A stretch of 18,072 nt of DNA from Bacteroidota bacterium (GTDB lineage: Bacteria > Bacteroidota > Bacteroidia > Bacteroidales > Rikenellaceae): contig JAEZTA010000003.1 of the NCBI GenBank assembly GCA_023443765.1, positions 1 through 18,072 of the forward strand, read 5' to 3'. Positions 8,606 through 15,543 of the stretch are shown piece by piece. The translations under genes and the position numbers were made by a program. How positions within the stretch are numbered: the stretch's first letter is position 1; each line of letters begins with the position of its first letter. The notes beneath the pieces are model-generated. The model ran no database searches, had not been told where the DNA came from, and worked only from the letters and a program-made list of their open reading frames with translations.

Positions 8606-11140
8606 ATGAAAACAATATTCAATAAACAGAAAAGATCGGTCGCCGGCGTGCTGGTCGCCATGATGGCCCTGACGACGACGCAGACCGGCTGCCAGAAGGA
8701 TTTCGAGATGGATTTACCACTGGCGGTATCGGCGCGTGAGCTTTCCCTGAGCAAGGACGCCGGTTCGACGCACGTACTGGTCTACTCGGACGGCGACTGG
8801 ACGGCGCACTTCACCCGTAACGTGAAATGGGCGTCGACCAACAAACTCCACGGCTACGGCAACAACGAGATCGTATTCACCTACTCGGCGAACTACGGCG
8901 TATCCAGAAAAGTCGGCGTCGTGTTCGAGAAAGGCTCGCTGGCCGATACCGTGATGTTCACGCAGGCCGGAACCATATCCGACCCGTCGCTCTCGTTCAC
9001 CAAACCGGCGGTCACACTGCTGAAAGCCCAGTCACAAGTCTTCACGCCGATCACCACCAACCTGCGCTATTGCATCGACGACCTGGAGGCCACCGTCACC
9101 TATTACGACGAGAACGGCCTGGCTAACGATCCGGTTCCGGTCGTGACGCGCGCTGAGAGCGAAGGCGACGACGAGCCGCAGGCGCAGCCCGTCACCCCGT
9201 GGATATCGAACGTTTCGATCACCTATAAAGGCGTCACGTTCGACGTTGCGGAGAACGAAAGTCCGTTCGCGCGTATCGCCGACCTGACCGTCTTCATCGA
9301 AGACGCCAAGGGCGAGATCACCAAATCGGTGCTGACCGTCACACAGGGTATCACCAATCCGATGTTCAAACTGGACAGCAATGCCGGGACGTACGAAGGT
9401 TACGCCCAGGAATGTGTGGTTCCTGCCACGACCAACAACCTCGTGCCCTATTCCGACCAGGTTCAGTACGACGTGGTGTATGGCACTCCGGTCGAAGAGG
9501 GCGCCGAATGGGTCCTGAAACCGACGATCACCGACGAAGGACTGGCGTTCTCGCTGGCCCGGAACGAGGGTTCGACGCCGCGTACGGCCACGATCGAACT
9601 CTCCTTCACCGACGCTTTGGGCAACTCCGTTTCGGCCCGGTGCGCTATCACCCAGAAGCCCTATCCCACGGTCGCCGACTTTGCCACCGTGCGCGCCCTG
9701 ACTCCGGGCGAAATCACGCTCCAGCAGTATATCGAAGGATTCGTCGTCAGCGACCCGACCAGCAAAAACATCATTTCGAGTCCCCAGACCAATCAGTTCT
9801 TCTTCGACCGGGGCGAGAACGACCGGACAGTCTATATTGAGAGCCTCGACGGCAAATACGGCTTCTGCCTGAAGTTCGCCACCTCCGAAGACAATACGCT
9901 GGCCCGGTTCTCGAAAGTGCGCCTGGCCATAAACGGCGCCGTACTCGAAAAGAAGTCCGATCCCGAATGCTACACCATCACCGGGCTTACTGCAGCCAAC
10001 ATCCTCGAAACTTCGACGCCCGACGAGTTCAAGATTCCCGTCAAGACGAAGAGCGTCAGCGAACTCACCGACGACGACATCTTCACGCTGGTTTCGGTAA
10101 CCAACCTCGAAATCATGTGCAAAGACGGCTCCTACACCAACTGCACCGAAGGCTACTCGTTCAAGGACAACGTCAACCCGATCGGCACAGCGACTGCCCC
10201 GCGCTGGGATGTCGCCCCGCTGATGTGCTACGACAATACGGGTAAGAGCATCTACATGCTGACCAACGCTGCAGTGCCCTGGCGCCGCTTCAGTTCGGGC
10301 CGCGACCTGGATTTCAACTCCATCGTACCGCAGGGTTCGGGTACGCTCCGCGGTATCGTCGTGGCGGACGACGTAGCACAGATCCGCTTCGGCGATCTCG
10401 GCCGCTACCAGCTGCGGGCCATGACCGCAGAGGAGATTGCGCTGACCGGCGAACCGTTTTCGAAGACCGTTGTCGAATGGAACTGGAACGACCGCAAGGT
10501 CGACCTCATCCCGGAGATCGGCGAAGGCGAGATCAACAAATACGGCGCTACGCAAGCCGGAGCAGCCGACTTCAACAACGTCGTCTGCTCGGGCAACGGC
10601 GGTGGAACCTCCGAGCAGAAAGGCCTGGTTCCCAACGCCGCCATCATGTTCACCCAGCAGTGGTGGGATTTCACGGCCGACAAGGGCAAGTATTTCGACA
10701 TCGCATTCTCGACACAGGGAGTCAGCGGATCGAACATGATCTTCGGCATCGTCTGGGGCCACGGTTCGATGAGCAATACGACCATCTTCGGACCTGCACA
10801 TTGGAACCTGCTCTATTCCGTCGACGGCGGCCAAACGTTCAATGCCGTTCCCGACTGCCCGATCATCAAAAAACGCTCGATAGCGTGGTGGACCACCACT
10901 TCGCAGGACGCGACGCCGGGCTTCACCGAGCACCTGCGCAAACTGCCCTCCGACTGCTTCGGCAAGGAGAAAGTGATCCTGCGCCTGCAGGTGGCCGACA
11001 AGGTCACCGACATCGCCCCGGGCACTTCGGCTGCAACTTACCTGACCAACCTGGGCATCGAGAAGGGAACGCTTACCGCTTCCGTCACTGCCGCCAACAG
11101 CCAGGCCCGTATCGGTACGATCACGGTACGCTACAACTAA
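8606..11140 (+). CDS. BACON/DUF5689-domain surface lipoprotein
   Basis: An 844-aa predicted lipoprotein with C29 as the likely lipidated residue (QTGC, a loose lipobox, followed by QKDFEMD). Three tandem BACON-like or Ig-like segments are visible at about 35-125, 125-250 and 250-352. The middle one contains an acidic, Gln/Pro-containing insert (ESEGDDEPQAQP). Residues about 353-610 match a DUF5689-type domain, with YIEGFVVSD, DRTVYIESLDGKYG from 406, LTDDDIFTLV and IYMLTN. I recall this family as related to OB folds of the YhcR nuclease type, a link that needs a profile search. Residues about 615-844 are a C-terminal beta-sandwich with FSTQGVSGSNMIFGI and NLLYSVDGGQTF. No catalytic residues were recognised. 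It is a paralogue of the next gene in domain order and in these signatures. A surface binding role for the SusCD ligand is inferred. Confidence 0.85.
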   Translation: MKTIFNKQKRSVAGVLVAMMALTTTQTGCQKDFEMDLPLAVSARELSLSKDAGSTHVLVYSDGDWTAHFTRNVKWASTNKLHGYGNNEIVFTYSANYGVSRKVGVVFEKGSLADTVMFTQAGTISDPSLSFTKPAVTLLKAQSQVFTPITTNLRYCIDDLEATVTYYDENGLANDPVPVVTRAESEGDDEPQAQPVTPWISNVSITYKGVTFDVAENESPFARIADLTVFIEDAKGEITKSVLTVTQGITNPMFKLDSNAGTYEGYAQECVVPATTNNLVPYSDQVQYDVVYGTPVEEGAEWVLKPTITDEGLAFSLARNEGSTPRTATIELSFTDALGNSVSARCAITQKPYPTVADFATVRALTPGEITLQQYIEGFVVSDPTSKNIISSPQTNQFFFDRGENDRTVYIESLDGKYGFCLKFATSEDNTLARFSKVRLAINGAVLEKKSDPECYTITGLTAANILETSTPDEFKIPVKTKSVSELTDDDIFTLVSVTNLEIMCKDGSYTNCTEGYSFKDNVNPIGTATAPRWDVAPLMCYDNTGKSIYMLTNAAVPWRRFSSGRDLDFNSIVPQGSGTLRGIVVADDVAQIRFGDLGRYQLRAMTAEEIALTGEPFSKTVVEWNWNDRKVDLIPEIGEGEINKYGATQAGAADFNNVVCSGNGGGTSEQKGLVPNAAIMFTQQWWDFTADKGKYFDIAFSTQGVSGSNMIFGIVWGHGSMSNTTIFGPAHWNLLYSVDGGQTFNAVPDCPIIKKRSIAWWTTTSQDATPGFTEHLRKLPSDCFGKEKVILRLQVADKVTDIAPGTSAATYLTNLGIEKGTLTASVTAANSQARIGTITVRYN

Positions 11141-11148
11141 ATGAATTG

Positions 11149-11186
11149 CGGCTGCGCGGCGGGCTGCTGTCCGCCGCGCACAGCCG
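11149..11186 (+). other. Intercistronic G+C-rich RNA hairpin
   Basis: Between the two DUF5689 genes, a 9-bp G+C-only stem (11154-11162 with 11171-11179) is extended by five more pairs (11149-11153 with 11182-11186) across a 2-nt bulge. The loop is 8 nt. It is followed by an A-rich stretch and not by T, so it is not an intrinsic terminator on the plus strand. It could act as an RNA processing or 3'-stabilising element that sets different levels of the flanking cistrons. This is an inference from structure alone. Confidence 0.6.
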
Positions 11187-11216
11187 AAAACAAACAACTA
11201 ATAAAACTTACGAAAT

Positions 11217-13697
11217 ATGAACTGTCGTAAATCGATATTCAAGTTTTTAGGTATCGCGCTCATATCCGGGGCCCTGGCGTCCTGCAGCGTTGACGACGCC
11301 GACGATGTGTCCCTGGTCAAACTGGGCGCATTGAAGAAAGAGTTCGTCGTTGAAGCCGATGCGAATACATTCGACATCGAGATCTACACCAACGGCGACT
11401 ACCATATCGAACGGATCAACCCGTCCGACTGGCTCAGCCTGACCTATGGCGAAACGATAAACGGGAAGGCTGCAATCACCGCCGAATGTGAATTCAACGA
11501 AGACTTCAAGCGCAAAGCCGGGCTTGTGCTCTGCTCCGACGTGGACTCGCGCCGCGACACCCTGTACATCAAACAGAAGGCGCTCTTCGACGCAAAAATC
11601 GAGTTCCAGAACTCATCCGTCACCGTTGCCGGTGCGGGCGGCGAAAGCACGTCGGCCATCGAGACCAACGTTCCCTTCGCGGAGATCACGGTCGATATCG
11701 AGTATTCCAAACCCGACAATGCCGATTGGATCAAGGACATCCAGATCATAGACGCCGAAAGCGAGCAGCGCAACCTGGTCATCACGACCGAAACCAACAC
11801 GGCGGACGAGATTCCGCGTTCAGCCGCCGTGTCGCTCTCCTTCACCGACGGCTGGGACGAAACCGTTTCCGTCGAATTCAACCTGTTGCAGCGCACCGCC
11901 AAAGAGACCCTCGGACGGCCGATTACGTTCAGCGACTTCCGCCAGACGTATGCCACCAACAAAACGATCGACGACTACGTCATTCTCGAAGGCATCGTGG
12001 TCAGCAACACCCAAAACCATAATGCGGGCGAGAATACACAGAACACGACCTCGTCGATCGACTACACCGTATCGGACAGAACCATCTACCTCGAATCGTA
12101 CGACGGCAAATACGGTATCGCCATACTGACCTCGACAGCCGGGGATAACGTCTTCGAACAGTACGACCACGTACAGATTCTCATCCAGGGCGCCGCCGGT
12201 TACCTCGTCGAAAATCCCGACCGTTACGAACTGCGCAACGTCACCAAAGCGATGGTCATTTCGCGCCTCCCGGGCTCGGCATCGGACGTTCCCGTAAAGG
12301 AAAAGTGGATGAGCGCGCTTACCGACGACGACATCTACACCTATGTTACCCTCAAAGATGTCGAATTCCCCGTACGCAAGGGCGCGATCACACCCATCAA
12401 CGAAGGCTACGCACTCGGCACGAACGCGCACCGTATCAACAAATACCCGCTGCTCATGCGCGACATCAACGGCAACGACATGTACATGCTGACCAACACC
12501 AACTGCGCCTATCGCAGCGACGGTACGCGCCTGCCCTACGGTTCAGGCAAGGTTTCGGGCGTCATCGTACACGAACGTTTCTCGCGCTTCGATTGGCGCA
12601 ACGGAGCCGACCCGGCAGAAATGGACGACGATCCGACGCTCGGATTTATCGGTCGTTACCAGATCCGCCACCAGACCAAAAACGACATCTGGGGCAACAT
12701 GCAGAACAGCGTCGAAGACAACTTCTCGGCCCTCCTGACAGAGTACCGTTACTGGAATCCCGACGTAGAGAACAAGGTCCAGAAACCCACCTACGGAACA
12801 AACGGCTACCTGACGCATACCTACCAGGAGAAGTATACGGGTTCTGCGAGCAAAGAGTACCTGCAGGGCACCTACCAGCAGCATATGTGGGGCGGCGGCA
12901 CCTACGAATACCTGGGCCCCGTCGGCAACAACGCCTCCTATATCTTCGGAGCCAACTACGGCAACAAGAACGGTATCGGCATTGTGCTCGACCCCTCGAA
13001 AGAGAGCTGGAATCCGCTGATGAACGATCTGGTGAGCCGCAATCCCGACGGGACGGTGGAATGGTGCGGTCCGTATGCTGCCGACACGAAATACGTGGGC
13101 TGCGGTACGGGCGGCTGGACCAGCAACGAGGCGATCTCCACCACCTCCGGACAGATCAATTACAGCGGCAGTACCGGACTGCGTGGCAAGGGCAACGTCA
13201 GCGGAAACTGCTATACCTCCTTTGCCAACCACTTCTGGTGGGACGACGACACCAACCGCCCCTATGCCTGGCTAATCAATTTCTCGACCGAAGGCATCTC
13301 GACATCGCATATCTCGATGCAGATTTCGGTCATGAACACGCAGCAAAGTTTCTTCTCGCCCCGGTTCTGGTGTGCAGAGTGGTCGCTGACCGATTCGCAG
13401 GCCGAAAAGGACGACTCGCAGTGGCACCTGATCGGCGAATACACCATCCCCGACGTTTCCGTCTGGTCGAATACGCTGTATTCGTCGTGCGTGGCCTACA
13501 AAGGCATCAATTTCGAACTTCCCCAGGAGATCCTCGGACAGCCCAACGTTTACATCCGGCTGCGCCCCACGAGCGACCTCTGCAGCGACGGTTCCGACTA
13601 TGCCAATGCGCGCCTGAACCAGAGCGCCAGCGGCGCGGCCCTGGCCTCGGAACATTCGAGCAACCTCGAATATTTCGCCATCCGCTATAACAAATAG
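11217..13697 (+). CDS. BACON/DUF5689-domain surface lipoprotein, paralogue of the preceding gene
   Basis: An 826-aa predicted lipoprotein: the lipobox LASC gives C23, followed by SVDDADD, a strong surface-export-like acidic stretch. Two BACON-like segments occupy about 30-125 and 126-232. The DUF5689-type domain follows at about 235-482, with VILEGIVVSN, DRTIYLESYDGKYG from 287, ALTDDDIYTYVTL and MYMLTN near 422; these line up with the preceding protein. The C-terminal region (about 490-826) is longer than in the paralogue and rich in Trp, Tyr, Gly and Asn (QQHMWGGGTYEYLG, NHFWWDDD). It contains FSTEGIS, aligned with FSTQGVS in the paralogue, and both proteins end in a similar (I)xxRYN. No catalytic motif was seen. 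The aromatic richness would suit a binding face for stacked rings such as bases or sugars, which is inference. Confidence 0.85.
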   Translation: MNCRKSIFKFLGIALISGALASCSVDDADDVSLVKLGALKKEFVVEADANTFDIEIYTNGDYHIERINPSDWLSLTYGETINGKAAITAECEFNEDFKRKAGLVLCSDVDSRRDTLYIKQKALFDAKIEFQNSSVTVAGAGGESTSAIETNVPFAEITVDIEYSKPDNADWIKDIQIIDAESEQRNLVITTETNTADEIPRSAAVSLSFTDGWDETVSVEFNLLQRTAKETLGRPITFSDFRQTYATNKTIDDYVILEGIVVSNTQNHNAGENTQNTTSSIDYTVSDRTIYLESYDGKYGIAILTSTAGDNVFEQYDHVQILIQGAAGYLVENPDRYELRNVTKAMVISRLPGSASDVPVKEKWMSALTDDDIYTYVTLKDVEFPVRKGAITPINEGYALGTNAHRINKYPLLMRDINGNDMYMLTNTNCAYRSDGTRLPYGSGKVSGVIVHERFSRFDWRNGADPAEMDDDPTLGFIGRYQIRHQTKNDIWGNMQNSVEDNFSALLTEYRYWNPDVENKVQKPTYGTNGYLTHTYQEKYTGSASKEYLQGTYQQHMWGGGTYEYLGPVGNNASYIFGANYGNKNGIGIVLDPSKESWNPLMNDLVSRNPDGTVEWCGPYAADTKYVGCGTGGWTSNEAISTTSGQINYSGSTGLRGKGNVSGNCYTSFANHFWWDDDTNRPYAWLINFSTEGISTSHISMQISVMNTQQSFFSPRFWCAEWSLTDSQAEKDDSQWHLIGEYTIPDVSVWSNTLYSSCVAYKGINFELPQEILGQPNVYIRLRPTSDLCSDGSDYANARLNQSASGAALASEHSSNLEYFAIRYNK

Positions 13698-13716
13698 GGA
13701 AACCGGATGAATACCG

Positions 13717-13752
13717 AAGCGGGGAAAGAACAACCGTCCTTTCCCCGCTTTT
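13717..13752 (+). terminator. Probable intrinsic terminator or attenuator before the phosphoesterase gene
   Basis: A perfect 12-bp stem (13717-13728 with 13739-13750) with a 10-nt loop ends in a short run of four T (13749-13752, partly inside the stem). The stem has a G+C-rich core but the T-tract is short, so termination may be partial. It begins 20 nt after the stop codon of the second DUF5689 gene. It would reduce read-through into the metallophosphoesterase gene. No clear promoter was seen in the 42 nt between it and the next ATG. Confidence 0.55.
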
Positions 13753-13794
13753 CATAGGGATCGCCCCATTCTACAAACCGCAAAAACCGCAACC

Positions 13795-15465
13795 ATGAAA
13801 AAACTGTTACTGCTGTCGGTCATCCTGTTTGCCGTGTCAGCCACCAACATACGGTGCTCGGGGTCGGGCAACGAACCCGGTGAGCAGGAAAAGCCCGAAG
13901 AACCGACACCCGGCCCCGACGACGGGATCGACTGGTCGAAAATCGACTCGAAAGCCACCGTGCGCGGTGTCGTGACATGTGACGGCAACGGCATACAGGG
14001 TGTCGTCGTGACCGACGGCGTGAATATGACACGCACCAACAAACAGGGGGCATACGGCCTGCGCACGTCGTCCGACGAGTCGAAGCTGGTCTACCTGACC
14101 ATCCCCTCGGGATACGAGGTTGAATCGACGCGCGGGTTCATTCCCCGCTTTTACCGCAGGATCACCTCTACCACGAGTGTGGAGAAGGTACAACAGCACG
14201 ATTTCACCCTGAAAAAAGTGAACAACGATCGCCATATCATGATCGTTTCGGCCGACATGCACATCCGCAACCGCGCGATGATAAAAACGACGACTTCGGC
14301 CACACCGTCGATCTGTCCCCCGAAAGGAGAACTCGATTCGGTCACATTCCGCCGTACGTACCTCAAGGTGCTGCGCGACTATGTCAAGGCGCTGCCTGCA
14401 GGCGTAGCCGTTTACGGCATGAACCTGGGCGACATGACGCAGGAGTCGCACTGGACCAATGCCAATAAGGCGACGCTGGCGAACTTCGTCAACGTCTGCG
14501 AACGCGGAGGCATGCCGATCCAGACTTTCCACGCAATCGGCAACCACGACCACGACATGGCGGCGCAGAATATCGTCGGCGAAGACGACTCGGAGGCCGA
14601 ACTGGCCTACATTTCCACGTTCGGACCGACCTACTACGCCGTCAACATCGGCAAGGTACACTACGTCGTGTTCGACAACACGCAATACATAAACAACGGC
14701 GGCGACCGGTCGTTCACCGTCCACCTTAACCAACGGCAGCTCGACTGGGCGCAGAAGGATGCCGATTACATGCCGTCCGACATCGGGCGCATCGTAATCG
14801 CGTGGCATTGCCCGGCCTTCCGCCGTAACCCGGGAGCCTCGTCGCCCAACCCGATGGACAACGCGAACGAACTGCTCGACATCTACAAGGACAAGCGCCT
14901 GCCCGTTACGATCTGGTCGGGGCACAACCACATTGCCGAAACGGTCACCGTACCGCGCAACGACATGACCGTGACCGAATACACGCACCCGTGCGTATGC
15001 GGCGCATGGTGGTATTTCCCGCTCTGCCACGACGGAGCACCCGCGACGTTCACCCGTTACGACTTCGACGGCGGAACCATAACGGACCGCCGGAGCGTGA
15101 ACTTCAGCGACGCAAACGAACAATATTACCGGGTTTACAATTCGGGACAGAAGAGTGTCGACGGCCGGTCGGTCGTGCGCATCAACGTCTGGGACTGGCA
15201 CACGACCTGGAAATTCGAATGCCGTGAAAACGGGGTCACGGTTCCCGCATCGCAACTGAAACCGGTCAGCCTGTACGACGATTACTACGTCGCCGTTCAC
15301 GACGCCTGCGGCAACGATATCTCCTCGTTCGATTTCCTCAACAAATACCGGACCGACCACATGCTCGAATATACGCCGGTAACGCCGTCGGCCGAAATAC
15401 GGATAACCGCCACCGACGAATACGGACACCAACTCTTCACCATCGACACGAAGGTGGAAAACTGA
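13795..15465 (+). CDS. Secreted calcineurin-like metallophosphoesterase (N + catalytic + C domains)
   Basis: A 556-aa exported protein. The signal peptide is clear, but the candidate lipobox cysteine is preceded by Arg (NIRC), which is atypical, so lipidation is uncertain despite an acidic Gly/Glu/Pro-rich linker after it. Residues about 55-140 form the N-terminal beta-sandwich often fused to this family (VRGVVTCDGNGIQGVVVTDG). The catalytic domain carries all five metal-site blocks in order: DMH (D154, H156), GDM (D213), GNHDHD (N250, H251), AWHCP (H338) and GHNH (H377, H379). Residues about 450-556 are the C-terminal domain (VRINVWDWHTTWKFEC). Members hydrolyse phosphomonoesters or phosphodiesters using two metals, but the substrate is unknown. 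In this context it could remove phosphate from products of the EEP enzyme. It is the last plus-strand gene and has a strong terminator after it. Confidence 0.92.
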   Translation: MKKLLLLSVILFAVSATNIRCSGSGNEPGEQEKPEEPTPGPDDGIDWSKIDSKATVRGVVTCDGNGIQGVVVTDGVNMTRTNKQGAYGLRTSSDESKLVYLTIPSGYEVESTRGFIPRFYRRITSTTSVEKVQQHDFTLKKVNNDRHIMIVSADMHIRNRAMIKTTTSATPSICPPKGELDSVTFRRTYLKVLRDYVKALPAGVAVYGMNLGDMTQESHWTNANKATLANFVNVCERGGMPIQTFHAIGNHDHDMAAQNIVGEDDSEAELAYISTFGPTYYAVNIGKVHYVVFDNTQYINNGGDRSFTVHLNQRQLDWAQKDADYMPSDIGRIVIAWHCPAFRRNPGASSPNPMDNANELLDIYKDKRLPVTIWSGHNHIAETVTVPRNDMTVTEYTHPCVCGAWWYFPLCHDGAPATFTRYDFDGGTITDRRSVNFSDANEQYYRVYNSGQKSVDGRSVVRINVWDWHTTWKFECRENGVTVPASQLKPVSLYDDYYVAVHDACGNDISSFDFLNKYRTDHMLEYTPVTPSAEIRITATDEYGHQLFTIDTKVEN

Positions 15466-15489
15466 CCGGACACGATCCCGGACAAAACG

Positions 15490-15522
15490 AAGAGCCCCGA
15501 AGCGTTTGCTTCGGGGCTCTTT
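15490..15522. terminator. Bidirectional intrinsic terminator between convergent gene clusters
   Basis: A perfect 14-bp stem (15490-15503 with 15508-15521) with a GTTT loop lies 24 nt after the phosphoesterase stop codon. T residues follow it on the plus strand (TTT at 15520-15522). On the minus strand the bases after the stem are the complement of AAAACG, which gives a T-run there. It lies 21 nt downstream of the stop codon of the minus-strand lipoprotein gene. It can therefore serve both convergent transcripts. Confidence 0.85.
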
Positions 15523-15543
15523 CCGATAGTTGCAGGCAACGCC

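Noticed and set aside
9032..11197. 721-codon minus-strand ORF opposite the first DUF5689 gene
   Set aside because: Long but antisense, with shadow-like composition. The plus-strand frame has a lipoprotein signal and homology-like signatures shared with its paralogue.
13837..15432. 531-codon minus-strand ORF opposite the metallophosphoesterase gene
   Set aside because: The plus-strand frame holds all five metallophosphoesterase motifs. The antisense frame shows none.
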